Assembly (NCBI RefSeq): GCF_014960965.1
Contig: NZ_CP063169.1
Location: 157,581 to 221,580, forward strand
Direction: 5' to 3'
Source of the DNA: Ruania alkalisoli
GTDB taxonomy: Bacteria; Actinomycetota; Actinomycetes; Actinomycetales; Beutenbergiaceae
DNA: 64,000 nucleotides
The notes under the pieces were generated by a model, which was given only the letters and a program-made list of their open reading frames with translations, was not told where the DNA came from and searched no databases. The position numbers were made by a program, and so were the translations under genes. This document shows positions 25,858-35,109 of the stretch, in pieces. How positions within the stretch are numbered: the first letter of the stretch is position 1; every line of letters begins with the position of its first letter.

Positions 25858-26600
25858 TGCACCACCTCCTCGATTGGCACCAGCGGATCGGGCGCCTCGG
25901 CCTGCGGCTGCTGTGCCTGCACCTGCTCTGGATGGCGTGGACGCTGCGCGGCGGCGTCCTCGCCGGGATCTTCCCCGCCACAGCCGCCCTGCACGGGGTG
26001 CTGCGCGATGACATCCGGCACGCCCTCCACTATCCGGGCGAGCCCCTCGGACTCGACCGAGCAGGCCGCCGGGCGTTGCGCACCCGCTTCGCCGGGCTCT
26101 GGCGGGCCGAGTTCGGACCGGCGAACGGTCTCGGCGCCGTGCTCACCGTGGCGTGGGCGCTGGTGATCGTGGACAGGATCGTGGTGGGAACCCTCGACCT
26201 CGGCGGCCTGGGCCCCGTGCTCGCCGGTGGCCTGACAGTGGCCGGGGCGGTGCTCGGTGTACTGACCGTGCTCGTGTGGCCGCTCCAGGCGCACTTCGAC
26301 GACGGAGCGTTCGCACTGCTTCGGCGCAGCGCCGTGCTCGCCGGTGGGCGCCCGGCCACGGCGGCGCTCGCGGCCCTCGGGGTCGGGGTGATCCTGTGCG
26401 CCTACTACGTGATACCTGGGCTGATCCCGGTGCTGGGCGTGGCGGCCCCCGCCGCGCTGGCCACCAGTGCGCTGTGGCGCACCGGGGTCCTGGCTGCGCC
26501 GCCGAGCACTCCACACGCCGGCACCACCCCACACGGGAAGGACCCGATCGGCCAGAGCGACCGGAATGAACGGACCGGCCGAACGCTGCAGCACGCCTGA
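25857..26600 (+). CDS. DUF624 (YesL-type) membrane protein
   Basis: 247 residues with about five hydrophobic segments. GIFPATAALHGVLRDDI and the LRLLCLHLLWMAWTLRG opening place it in DUF624, a family regularly encoded beside LplABC-type importers in Firmicutes and Actinobacteria. Its function is unknown; an accessory or regulatory role for the permease is the usual inference. It is translationally coupled to the upstream permease (TGATG). The C-terminal ~45 residues are polar, low-complexity and probably disordered. Confidence 0.85.
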   Translation: MHHLLDWHQRIGRLGLRLLCLHLLWMAWTLRGGVLAGIFPATAALHGVLRDDIRHALHYPGEPLGLDRAGRRALRTRFAGLWRAEFGPANGLGAVLTVAWALVIVDRIVVGTLDLGGLGPVLAGGLTVAGAVLGVLTVLVWPLQAHFDDGAFALLRRSAVLAGGRPATAALAALGVGVILCAYYVIPGLIPVLGVAAPAALATSALWRTGVLAAPPSTPHAGTTPHGKDPIGQSDRNERTGRTLQHA

Positions 26601-26625
26601 CGCACTCCACACCGAGAGGACATCG

Positions 26626-28419
26626 ATGTCCACCACCCCCGCGACCGACCGAGTTGCCACCGCACCCGTGCTGCGCTCGCTCGCCTACGACGGGCGGGTG
26701 CGCCTGGCGGGTGCCCTCGGCGAGCGAATCGCCGATGCCGCCCAGACCTACCTCAGTATGGATCCCGCCGACGTCCTGCACGGCTTCCGGGAACGGGCCG
26801 GCCTGCTCGCCCCGGGGCAGCCCATGACCGGATGGTCGCGGACCACCACGGAACCGACTTTCGGGCAATGGGTCAGCGGGCTGGCCCGTCTGGGCGTGAC
26901 CGCAGGGATCCCCGAGGCCTCCGCCCGGGCGATCGAACTGGTGGAGGGATATGCCGAGACCGTCGGCTCCGACGGCGACACCCGGATGTCGCTCTACGGC
27001 TACGAGAAACTCGCCTGCGGGCTCGTCGATACCGCGCTCTACGGCGGCCACCTGCCAGCCGTGGACCTGCTGAACCGGACGGTCGAGTGGGCCGCCCGCA
27101 CCCTCGAGCGTGACCGGCCGCCCGCCCACGCCGCCAACTTCGCCGGCGGCATCATCACGCCCACCTCACACGCCCGCACCATCGAGTGGTACACCCTCGC
27201 CGAGAACCTGCACCGTGGGTACCTCGCCGGCGCCGCCCCCGCTGTCGAGGACTTCGCCGGGCTGTGGCACTACGACTCCTACTGGGACCGCTTCGCCGAA
27301 GCGCCCACGCCCGGCCGCCCGTGGGACGTGCCCGTCTGGTTGCACGCCTACTCTCACGTGAACACCTTCGCCTCGGCAGCGGCCGCCTACGAGGTGACGG
27401 GCGATCAGCACTACCTGGACGTCCTGCGGAACGCCCACGACTACCTCACCACCACCCAGACGTATGCCACCGGTGGGTATGGCCCGAGCGAGTTCACCCT
27501 CCCCGAGGACGGGTCGCTCGGGCGCAGCCTGGAGTGGCGTACCGACACCGCTGAGATCGTGTGTGGCTCCTGGGCGGCGTTCAAGCTGTGCACCGCCCTG
27601 CTGCGGTTCACCGGTGAGGCGCGCTACGCCGACTGGGTCGAACAACTCGTGTTCTCCGGGATCGGGGCCGTCACGCCGGTCCGCCCCGGGGGCCAATCGC
27701 CCTACTACCAGGACTACCGGCTCGGGATCGCCACGAAACTGCCGCATTGGGACGACTGGCCGTGCTGCTCCGGAACCTATCTGCAGTGCGTGGCCCACCT
27801 GCCGGATCTGGTCTACCACGCCCACGACGGTGGACTGTCGGTCGCCCTGTACGTCCCCTCCTCCGTGACGTGGGCCCAGGAGGGGCGCGAGGTCACCCTG
27901 GACCAGCGCACCGATTTCCCCGTCGGGGACACCGCGACCTTGACGCTCAGTCTGCCGGACGGTCCGGCGACCTTCACGCTGCGCCTGCGGGTACCGCCGT
28001 GGAGTGAGCGATTCACGGTGACCGTCAACGGGGAGGTGACCTCCGCCGTCGTGGGGGAGGGCGGGTGGCGTGAGCTGAGGCGTGAGTGGCACGACCGGGA
28101 GGAGGTGCGCATCACCCTGGGTGCCGGGCTGCGGGTGCTACCGGTGGATCGCTGGCACCCGAACCGGGTGGCGTTCGCGCACGGGCCGGTGGTGCTGGCG
28201 CAGAATGCGGACTGGACGATGCCGATCTCGTTGCCCACACCGTGGGAGATGGTGGACCTGGATTGTGCCTTCACCCGCGACGACGATGGCCTGACCTACC
28301 GTCCGGTGGGGGTGGGCACCGCCCGACTGCCACTCGGGTGGATGGGGCCGCTCGCCGACGTGCCGGACCGCATCCCCTACCGCATTTACCACGACCTCGA
28401 CGATCCCCGGATCGTGTAG
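26626..28419 (+). CDS. DUF1680/GH127-like glycoside hydrolase
   Basis: 597 residues from ATG 26626, with GAGAGGA just upstream. An (alpha/alpha)6 barrel is followed by a beta-sandwich (FTLRLRVPPWSERFTVTVNG). It carries a Cys pair in WPCCSGTY (Cys380-Cys381) and an upstream Glu310/Cys313 (AEIVCGSW). The spacing E-x-x-C differs from the E-x-C of the GH127 enzyme at 20278, and CCPPN is replaced by CCSGT, so it belongs to another branch of the clan (GH127/GH142/GH146 region). It is probably a furanosidase with different linkage or sugar specificity; cytoplasmic, as no signal peptide is seen. It may act after or alongside the first enzyme on imported oligosaccharides. Confidence 0.8.
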   Translation: MSTTPATDRVATAPVLRSLAYDGRVRLAGALGERIADAAQTYLSMDPADVLHGFRERAGLLAPGQPMTGWSRTTTEPTFGQWVSGLARLGVTAGIPEASARAIELVEGYAETVGSDGDTRMSLYGYEKLACGLVDTALYGGHLPAVDLLNRTVEWAARTLERDRPPAHAANFAGGIITPTSHARTIEWYTLAENLHRGYLAGAAPAVEDFAGLWHYDSYWDRFAEAPTPGRPWDVPVWLHAYSHVNTFASAAAAYEVTGDQHYLDVLRNAHDYLTTTQTYATGGYGPSEFTLPEDGSLGRSLEWRTDTAEIVCGSWAAFKLCTALLRFTGEARYADWVEQLVFSGIGAVTPVRPGGQSPYYQDYRLGIATKLPHWDDWPCCSGTYLQCVAHLPDLVYHAHDGGLSVALYVPSSVTWAQEGREVTLDQRTDFPVGDTATLTLSLPDGPATFTLRLRVPPWSERFTVTVNGEVTSAVVGEGGWRELRREWHDREEVRITLGAGLRVLPVDRWHPNRVAFAHGPVVLAQNADWTMPISLPTPWEMVDLDCAFTRDDDGLTYRPVGVGTARLPLGWMGPLADVPDRIPYRIYHDLDDPRIV

Positions 28420-28430
28420 AAGGAGATCTG

Positions 28431-29543
28431 TTGACACTCGAACCGCTCACCACCATCATCCACCGCGGCGTCGTCGGGGAGATGGGCTCCCTGTACACCC
28501 GCCTCCTGGTCACCGACCCCGACGGCCCGAACGCCGGAGCCCTCTTCCTCACCTGGGAGTTGCGGCTCGGGGTGGCCGACGACGGCGGCCCCTCCTTCCC
28601 GATCTGGCGCAGCCTGGACGGTGGGCACAGCTGGGAGCACCTCGCGGACGTGGCCGATGCCCTCGGGCAGGGGAACCGGTACCAGCCGATGATGATCGAG
28701 CTGACCGACGATCTCGCACACCTGCGCCGCGGGGATCTGCTGCTCGCCGGGAACTCCATCCCCGCCGACGGTTCGTCGACCACTCTCGCCCTGTACTCCT
28801 CCTCTGACGGCGGAGCCTCCTGGGCGTATGAGTCGACCATCGATTCGGGTGGCCCGGCGATCTACTCTCCGCGTAGCGATGCCGCCACCACATCGGTGTG
28901 GGAACCGGATCTGCAGGTGATCGACGGCACCCTGCAGTGCTATCTGGCCGACGAGCGGGACAAGGCCGCCGGGATGCTGCAGACGATCACACGACGCTCC
29001 ACCACCGATCTGCGTACCTGGTCGGAGAAGGACCTGATCTGCGGGATCGCCGACCGCCACCACCGACCCGGCATGTTCGTGGGCACAGGCCAGATGCCCG
29101 ATGGCGTCCACCGCGCCGTGATCGAGGTGGTCGGCCCGCCGGAGGTGCCGATCCACCTCCTCACCAGCGACGACGGCCTGGATTGGGGCGATCCATCCGC
29201 GATCGGGCTTGCGTTGGTGGCCACCGACGGCACCAGCATCTCCGGCACCCCGAACCTTGCCTGGCGCGAGGTGGGCGGCCAGGTGGAGATGATCGCGACC
29301 GGCCGGACCAGCCTGCGCGACGGCGTGGCCGGCAACCGGGCGCTGCGCAGCCTCGACCTGGGCCGCACATGGACCTCGTTCGAACTACCCACCCCAGCCG
29401 AGCGTTCACTCACCGGGGACGGGTCCGGCTACTCCCAGTCGGTGCGGTGGAACGCCGCGGGCGAGCTGGTGCACGCCACCACGGTCCGTTCGCCCAGCGG
29501 CAGCCACGATGTGGTGGTCACGGTGGCAGCGCGGCAGAACTGA
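28431..29543 (+). CDS. Asp-box (BNR) beta-propeller protein, sialidase-fold
   Basis: 370 residues starting at TTG 28431, chosen because AAGGAG (28420-28425) lies five bases upstream and the first propeller strand follows at once. Asp-box motifs SLDGGHSW (61-68), SSDGGASW, SDDGLDW and SLDLGRTW mark at least four blades. There is no signal peptide, and the Arg triad of true sialidases was not identified, so it is better regarded as a putative exo-glycosidase of unknown specificity. As the last gene of the arabinoside operon it likely acts on a residue left by the GH127-type enzymes, such as a uronic acid or methylated sugar. The 175 bases after it show no gene or clear terminator. Confidence 0.8.
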   Translation: MTLEPLTTIIHRGVVGEMGSLYTRLLVTDPDGPNAGALFLTWELRLGVADDGGPSFPIWRSLDGGHSWEHLADVADALGQGNRYQPMMIELTDDLAHLRRGDLLLAGNSIPADGSSTTLALYSSSDGGASWAYESTIDSGGPAIYSPRSDAATTSVWEPDLQVIDGTLQCYLADERDKAAGMLQTITRRSTTDLRTWSEKDLICGIADRHHRPGMFVGTGQMPDGVHRAVIEVVGPPEVPIHLLTSDDGLDWGDPSAIGLALVATDGTSISGTPNLAWREVGGQVEMIATGRTSLRDGVAGNRALRSLDLGRTWTSFELPTPAERSLTGDGSGYSQSVRWNAAGELVHATTVRSPSGSHDVVVTVAARQN

Positions 29544-29718
29544 ACGGCTGGCCCGCTGGCGTCGCGGTTGGGGCTCTGGTGAGCAACCACGGTCGGGGTT
29601 GGTCACCGGGTCAACAGTGGGTCCGGCACCGCTTCGGCGCCCCGGTTTTGTCGGACCCGACAGCGCGCCGCGATGCCGGCGATCGCCACACTGGGAGAAA
29701 CCGAGACCTGGAGGATGC

Positions 29719-30324
29719 ATGACGATCGCCGCAGCCGCTCCCCGTGACTACCTGGTGCGCCCGTGGGCCGGTACCTGGGTCCGCGACCTTGCCCTCATCG
29801 GCGGGGCCGTCGCACTGACGGCGCTGCTCGCCCAGGTCTCCATCCCGGTCCCCGGATCCCCGGTGCCAGTCACCGGGCAGACACTCGCCGTCGTCCTCGT
29901 CGGAGCGACCATGGGCTTGCGGCGTGGTGTGGCAGCGATGGGCGCCTACGTCCTGCTCGGTGGGCTGGGCCTGCCGATCTACTCCGACGGTGCCGGGGGC
30001 GTGGCGGTCGTGGTGGGGCCGACGGGAGGCTACCTGCTCGGCTTCATCCTCGCGGCCGCCGTCATGGGCCATCTCGCTGAACGCGGCTGGGACCGTACGC
30101 CGCTGCGCACGCTGGCACTGGGGCTGACAGGCCAGGTGCTCGTTTTCGCCGTCGGGGTACCGTGGCTCGCCCTGGTGGCCGGGTTCGCTCCGGCCGAAGC
30201 GATCGCGGCAGGATTCACGCCGTTCATCGTCGGGGGGCTAGTCAAGGGGGCGATCGCCGGGATGCTGATCCCGGCCGCGTGGCGGGTGGTCAGGCGAGGT
30301 CAGCGCCCGGCCGAGCAGGGATAA
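29719..30324 (+). CDS. bioY: Biotin transporter BioY
   Basis: 201 residues, ATG 29719 with GGAGG-like tggagg at 29710. Six membrane helices are present. The family signatures are VSIPVPGSPVPVTGQTLAVV, LGGLGLPIYSDGAGG and GPTGGYLLGFI. BioY is the substrate-binding S-component for biotin and works with ECF energising subunits, which are not encoded next to it. No biotin-operator palindrome was recognised upstream. Confidence 0.95.
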   Translation: MTIAAAAPRDYLVRPWAGTWVRDLALIGGAVALTALLAQVSIPVPGSPVPVTGQTLAVVLVGATMGLRRGVAAMGAYVLLGGLGLPIYSDGAGGVAVVVGPTGGYLLGFILAAAVMGHLAERGWDRTPLRTLALGLTGQVLVFAVGVPWLALVAGFAPAEAIAAGFTPFIVGGLVKGAIAGMLIPAAWRVVRRGQRPAEQG

Positions 30325-30373
30325 AGCAGGGCAGACATGGGACTCGGGGACAGACACCACTAGGCTCGGCCAC

Positions 30374-31984
30374 GTGAACGATCGCCCTGCTCCTGGTCGC
30401 CGGTTGCGCCCCGGGCGGCGCCCGGCGAACCGGCCCCGGAAGGGACCGGAGCCCGAGGTTCCCATCGTCGACACCGACGGCGTTCCGGAAGCCTCCCAGG
30501 TACCGCCGCTGCGGCCGGCCGTGCCCCTGCGGGCTCGCGAGCAGACCGGGCCCTCCGCCGTCGTGCGCCCATGGTCGTTGCGGGAACAGGCACGGCGGAT
30601 GGTCGCCGGGAAGGGGCCGCCCACGCTGCCGTTCCCCGGCTCGCGTTTCCTCTCCTCCCTCAGCGCCGAGGAGGAGCGGTCCGTGCTGGACCTGGTGCTG
30701 CGTGCCGGGGAGGCGATGGTCGCCACCGGTGCGCCGGTGGGTGATGCCACCGCCGAGATGCTCCGGATGGCCGACGGGCTCGGTGTGAAGAACCTGAGCG
30801 TCGACATCACCTTCATCTCGGTCACGGCCACGATCGACCGGGACGACGACCCCGTCACCAAGGTGCGGGTGATCAGCACCCGCACGTCCGACTACAGCCG
30901 GCTGACCGACATCAGTCGCCTGATCGCGGAGATCACCCGGAAGCAGCTGAGCATCAACGAGGCCCATGAGCGGCTGACGGAGATCCTCACCGCACCCCAC
31001 CCCTACCGGCGGGCAGTGGTGACCGGCGCGCTCGGGATGATGGCGGCATCGGTGGCGGTGCTGCTCGGCGGTGGCTGGGCGGTCGCCCTGCTGGCGGCGG
31101 CGACCACGATGGTGATCGACCGGGTGCAGCGATTCCTGCGCCACCGAGGTTTGCCGTACCTGTTCCAGCAGGTGGTCGGCTCGGGGATCGCAACCGTGGT
31201 GGCTGTGGTGCTGCTCTGGGGCCAGAACACGTGGGGGTGGGACCGTGCGCTGTTCCCGCCCTCCCTCGTGGTCGCCTCCGGGATCGTGGTGCTGCTGGCG
31301 GGCCTGGCGCTGGTCGGGTCGGCGGAGGACGCGATCGCGGGCTTCCCGCTCACAGCCGCGGCCCGCACATTCGAAGTCGGCCTGTACACCGTGGGGATCG
31401 TGGCAGGAATCGGCATCGTGCTCGAGGTCGGGCGCCAGTTCGGGGTTCCGTTGAGCATCGGTGACGCCGGAGCCGGTGTGCATGTGCACCCGCTGCTGTT
31501 CATCGGCGCCGGTGGCGCGATCGCCGCGGCCTGGGCAGTGGCGAGCTATACCCGGATCCGCACCGTGGGTCTGGTCGCACTGGTGGCGGGGGTGGCATCC
31601 GCTGCGTACGTCGGAGTGACCGCCTTGGGGGTGAGTCCTTCGGAGAACCAGTTCGGTGCCGCAACGGCCGCATTCTCGGCGGCTCTGGCGATCGGGCTCC
31701 TGGCGGGTGTGCTGAGTGAGCGGGTGCGGGTGCCGACGATGGTCATCTCGGTGTGTGCGGTCACGCCCTTCCTGCCGGGCCTGACGATCTACCGGGCGAT
31801 GTACAACATCGTCGACACCGGCTTCATTCTCGAAGGGCTCGATCTGCTGGTGCGCGCCGGCTCGATCGGTTTGGCGCTCGCGGCCGGCGTGACTCTCGGG
31901 GAGTATCTGGCCACGCCGCTGACGTCCGAGGCCGATAAGTGGCAGCGGCGCATGATGGCCCGCGCCCGCGGCTCCCGCATCTGA
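30374..31984 (+). CDS. thrE: Threonine/serine exporter ThrE family protein
   Basis: 536 residues from GTG 30374. A Pro/Arg-rich cytoplasmic tail of about 90 residues precedes the ThrE domain (RAGEAMVATGAPVGDATAEM, VKNLSVDITFISVTATI), and then about ten membrane helices span both halves of the exporter. RAMYNIVDTG is a typical late motif. The Corynebacterium ThrE exports L-threonine and L-serine. It is monocistronic; the ribosome site is weak, so the exact start is less certain than the identity. Confidence 0.9.
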   Translation: MNDRPAPGRRLRPGRRPANRPRKGPEPEVPIVDTDGVPEASQVPPLRPAVPLRAREQTGPSAVVRPWSLREQARRMVAGKGPPTLPFPGSRFLSSLSAEEERSVLDLVLRAGEAMVATGAPVGDATAEMLRMADGLGVKNLSVDITFISVTATIDRDDDPVTKVRVISTRTSDYSRLTDISRLIAEITRKQLSINEAHERLTEILTAPHPYRRAVVTGALGMMAASVAVLLGGGWAVALLAAATTMVIDRVQRFLRHRGLPYLFQQVVGSGIATVVAVVLLWGQNTWGWDRALFPPSLVVASGIVVLLAGLALVGSAEDAIAGFPLTAAARTFEVGLYTVGIVAGIGIVLEVGRQFGVPLSIGDAGAGVHVHPLLFIGAGGAIAAAWAVASYTRIRTVGLVALVAGVASAAYVGVTALGVSPSENQFGAATAAFSAALAIGLLAGVLSERVRVPTMVISVCAVTPFLPGLTIYRAMYNIVDTGFILEGLDLLVRAGSIGLALAAGVTLGEYLATPLTSEADKWQRRMMARARGSRI

Positions 31985-32090
31985 CCACCTCTGGTGCGTG
32001 TGCCGCTGTGCCGCGGCGTGGCGCCTTGGTGTGCCGATAGTCGCGGGGCCACGATGGGAGCAGTTCCGACGAACGGCGAGGAGGCCAGGC

Positions 32091-32852
32091 GTGCGGATCG
32101 TGGTGACAGGTGGATCGGGCCGGCTCGGCACCCAGGTGGTGCGGCGCATCCGTGAGCTCGGGCACGTGGCCGTGCCGGTCAGCCGTCGGTGGGGCATCAA
32201 CCTCACCACCGGGCAAGGGCTCGGCACCGCTCTCGCTGGAGCCGACGCCGTGGTCCACTGCGCCAGCAACCCCTGGCGGCCTCGCGGCACCGACGTGGAG
32301 GGGACGGCGCAGCTACTCGCCGCCGTCGCAGCGCAGGAGCGGCCAATGCACCTGGTGCACGTCTCGATCGTCGGGTGCGATGCGAACCCCTACACCTACT
32401 ACCGGGCCAAGGCTGCAGCAGAGCGCCTGGTGATGGCCTCCGGGCTCCCGGCGACGATCGTTCGCGCCACCCAGTTCCACACCCTCGTCGCCGCTCTCGC
32501 CCGGCGTGCGACCATCGGGCGCACCGACGTCGGGCTCGACGCCGCCACCCAGCCGGTGGATGCCGGATGGGTGGCCACCGAGCTGGCTGATCACGCGCTC
32601 GGACGTGCCCCCGACGGTCCGGTGCGGGCTCTCGACCTCGCCGGCCCCGATGTCCTCTCCGTCTCCGACGCACTGACCGCGGTCCGGGTGCACGACGGAC
32701 GGCCGGCCAGTCATCACCTCCGGGTGCCGGCCATCGGAGGCACGCTCCAGGCGTTTGCCCGCCGCACCAATCTGCCGGGACCGCAGGTGCGTATCGGGGG
32801 TTGCACTTTCGACAGCTGGCTGTCGCGGCAACCGGTGCCCTCCGGGCACTGA
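32091..32852 (+). CDS. NAD(P)-binding NmrA/SDR-like protein
   Basis: 253 residues from GTG 32091 with GAGGAGG upstream. An N-terminal nucleotide-binding motif TGGSGRLGTQVVRRI, HCASNP and a Tyr-x-x-x-Lys (YYRAK) are present. It belongs to the atypical SDR/NmrA-like group, whose members act as oxidoreductases or redox sensors; its substrate is unknown. It lies between thrE and a convergent small gene, not clearly in an operon. Confidence 0.85.
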   Translation: MRIVVTGGSGRLGTQVVRRIRELGHVAVPVSRRWGINLTTGQGLGTALAGADAVVHCASNPWRPRGTDVEGTAQLLAAVAAQERPMHLVHVSIVGCDANPYTYYRAKAAAERLVMASGLPATIVRATQFHTLVAALARRATIGRTDVGLDAATQPVDAGWVATELADHALGRAPDGPVRALDLAGPDVLSVSDALTAVRVHDGRPASHHLRVPAIGGTLQAFARRTNLPGPQVRIGGCTFDSWLSRQPVPSGH

Positions 32853-32869
32853 CGGAGAGTTCGGAACGT

Positions 32870-33196
32870 CTAGCCCACGACGACGTCCCCCGGCTCGACC
32901 ATTGTCCGGTGGACGCCCTCCAGCAACAGCCCGGCCTGCACGCCAGCCTCGGCGACCGTGCCGCGTTGCTGGAACATCTCGACGCCAGCGATGCGCGACG
33001 CCACGACGACCTGGCCTGAGCGCAGAACGGTGACGTGCTGGCCCTCGGCGAGGCTTCCCGAGTCGACCGTGCCGGCGACCACGGTGCCCCGCCCGGTGAT
33101 CGTGAACACCGATTCCACGGTGAGTGAGCCGGCCGTGAACTCGGTCGGCCCGGTCGTGGTGGCGGAGTCCTTCGCCTTGCGCTTGCGCCAGAACAT
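32870..33196 (-). CDS. Stand-alone EF-Tu domain-2-like protein
   Basis: 108 residues. Residues ~24-100 (VESVFTITGRGTVVAGTVDS ... GLLLEGVHRTMVEPGDVVVG) are the beta-barrel domain 2 of translational GTPases, including the R-G-x-V-V-A-G and GxLLxG motifs. There is no GTPase domain upstream or downstream, and the basic N-terminus (MFWRKRKAKD) is unlike a truncation, so this is a complete small protein. Its function is unknown; an RNA- or protein-binding role is possible. Confidence 0.85.
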   Translation of the reverse strand: MFWRKRKAKDSATTTGPTEFTAGSLTVESVFTITGRGTVVAGTVDSGSLAEGQHVTVLRSGQVVVASRIAGVEMFQQRGTVAEAGVQAGLLLEGVHRTMVEPGDVVVG

Positions 33197-33238
33197 GCCT
33201 CCGACGGTACAACGCCGAACGAGCGGGACGCAGAGCGA

Positions 33239-34165
33239 TCAGCGCACGTCGGCCGCGTCGAGCAACTCGGCCGTGCTGTGCTCGGCGATCGCGGCCATGC
33301 ACGGGTCATCGTCGGCGTGTGCCGCGAACACACCCGCGAGGCTCGCTGCCCACGCCCGGGCACGTGACCACAGGGCGTCGTCACCGCCGTACCCGTCCGG
33401 AAGGCCTGACCCGGTGCGGTCCGCCGTCGCATAGGCGACCACGAACGCCGCCCGACCACGGGCCGTGAAGGTGAGCCACGCCGTCGCCAGATCAGTCGCC
33501 GGATCCCCGGCCGTGACATCGCCGAAGTCGAGGACCGCCGTCAACCGGTGCCGGTGCGTCAGCAGGTTCAGCGGGTGCGGATCTCCGTGCACCCACACCG
33601 GCGGGCCGCTATAGGCGGGCACATGCGCGTGCCGCTCGAAGACGGCGGCCAGCTCCTCGCGGCGCGGTACGGCCGGGTCGGCCAGTCTCGCCCGGATGGC
33701 CTCAGCCCGCTCCGCCAGCGGTACTCCACGCACCGGGTTGGCCGGCGCGTCCGGATCGGCCGGGCGATGCAGGGCTGCGAAGAACTTCCCCAGCCGTGCG
33801 GCCCAGGCATCGCGTGCCAGCGCGGGATCGTGCGCAGCCGGCCGGCCCTCGATCCACCGCACGATCGACCACGCCCACGGGTAGTAGGCAGTCGGTCGCC
33901 CGACCCGGACGGGCTCGGGGACCGGCACCGGCAGGAGTGGTGCCAGGCGCGGCAGCACGAGCTGCTCGTGTTCCACCAGCCGGGCCGCCGCCTCGCGACG
34001 CGGCAGGCGCGCCAGCAGCGTCGAACCCAGGCGGACCATCACGTTGTCCCAGCCGTTCGCCACCACCCGTAGCGGTCGTTCGGCGAGCTCGGGATGCTGA
34101 TCGGCCAGCAGGCGGCGCACGAGATCCTCATCGATGTGGACCTCGGCCGCCGGTGTGCCCGCCAT
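33239..34165 (-). CDS. Aminoglycoside phosphotransferase-family (APH) kinase
   Basis: 308 residues. It has the ATP-binding region NGWDNVMVRLGSTLLARLPR, the Brenner catalytic motif VWVHGDPHPLNLL and the metal-binding motif LDFGDVTAGDPATDLA. Such proteins phosphorylate diverse small molecules, and chromosomal members of this type are usually not resistance genes. The start overlaps the stop of the epimerase gene by one base (34165), so it is the third gene of a coupled operon with a phosphoribosyltransferase and an epimerase. Confidence 0.9.
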   Translation of the reverse strand: MAGTPAAEVHIDEDLVRRLLADQHPELAERPLRVVANGWDNVMVRLGSTLLARLPRREAAARLVEHEQLVLPRLAPLLPVPVPEPVRVGRPTAYYPWAWSIVRWIEGRPAAHDPALARDAWAARLGKFFAALHRPADPDAPANPVRGVPLAERAEAIRARLADPAVPRREELAAVFERHAHVPAYSGPPVWVHGDPHPLNLLTHRHRLTAVLDFGDVTAGDPATDLATAWLTFTARGRAAFVVAYATADRTGSGLPDGYGGDDALWSRARAWAASLAGVFAAHADDDPCMAAIAEHSTAELLDAADVR

Positions 34166-35109
34166 CAGGAAGTGCCTTCGTGCAGAGCCGCCAGTGCCTG
34201 ACTCAGGTGCGGGTACCGGAACGTGAAGCCGGTGCCGCCCAGTCGCTCCGACGTCGCGTGGCGGCCGGTCAATGCCAGCTGCGGATCGGTGCGCAGCACC
34301 ACCGCGGCCGCCCGGAGCAGCAGGGCCGGCGTGGGCGGAGCCCAGGCAGGACGGCGCAACGTCCGCCGCATCCCGGCCATCAGTTCCGCATTGGTCACCG
34401 GGTGAGGGGATGCCGAGACCAGCACCCCCTCCGGGAGGTTCACCGTCTCCTCCAGGCCGAGTGCGGCACAGGCCATCGTGAGCCAGTCGGTGAGGTGGAT
34501 CCAGGAGAACCACTGCCGCCCGTCGGCGATCGGGCCACCGAGCCCCAGCTTGACGGGCAGCAGCAGCCGGTTCAGCACAGGTGAGTCGCCACCGAGCACG
34601 ATCGAGGTGCGCAGGATCCGGACCTGCTCGGCCCGGGCACCCTCGACCGCGGCCTCCCACAGGGCGGCCACACCGGTCATCTGCGGCAGCCCTGGCGGGA
34701 TGTCCGGCACAGGTGAGGGCTCGGTGAGGCGAGCATCCGCGCCATCGGACCAGATCGCCGTCGTGGATGCCTGCAGCCAGTGCCGGACGGCGCCGCTCGC
34801 CTGGTGTGAGGCGGTCACCAGCGCTCTCGTGGCGTTCACCCGGGACGAGCGCAGCTCGGCGATGTTCGCCTCGGTGGGGCGGCAGTCGACCAGCCGGCCG
34901 GCCAGGTTCGCCACCCGGACGTCCTCCCCGTCCAGCTCACGGGCCCACGGGCCCATGGTGTGGCCGTCCCAGGCAACCTGCCGGACGTCGAGGTCCTCGC
35001 GCGGGGAGCGGGTCAGCACCACCACCTCGGCACCACGCGCGGCCACGGCGCCGGCGAGAGCCCGGCCGAGGTAGCCGGTGCCGCCGGCGATCACCACACG
35101 CGCCGGCAT
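34165..35109 (-). CDS. TIGR01777-family sugar epimerase/SDR
   Basis: 314 residues. The dinucleotide motif is VVIAGGTGYLGRALAGAV. NLAGRLVDCRPTEANIAELR and the late FSWIHLTDWL identify the TIGR01777 (YfcH-like) NAD-dependent epimerase/dehydratase family, with a C-terminal DUF1731-like tail (PAWAPPTPALLLRAAAVVLR). Its substrate is unknown. It overlaps its neighbours by one base on each side, indicating translational coupling. Confidence 0.9.
   Translation of the reverse strand: MPARVVIAGGTGYLGRALAGAVAARGAEVVVLTRSPREDLDVRQVAWDGHTMGPWARELDGEDVRVANLAGRLVDCRPTEANIAELRSSRVNATRALVTASHQASGAVRHWLQASTTAIWSDGADARLTEPSPVPDIPPGLPQMTGVAALWEAAVEGARAEQVRILRTSIVLGGDSPVLNRLLLPVKLGLGGPIADGRQWFSWIHLTDWLTMACAALGLEETVNLPEGVLVSASPHPVTNAELMAGMRRTLRRPAWAPPTPALLLRAAAVVLRTDPQLALTGRHATSERLGGTGFTFRYPHLSQALAALHEGTS

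Noticed and set aside
29544-29718. Riboswitch or biotin operator upstream of bioY
   Set aside because: No conserved riboswitch core or biotin-type palindrome could be recognised in this 175-base stretch.
33239-34165. Aminoglycoside-resistance gene
   Set aside because: The APH fold is shared by many metabolic kinases, and this one is embedded in a coupled chromosomal operon without mobile context.
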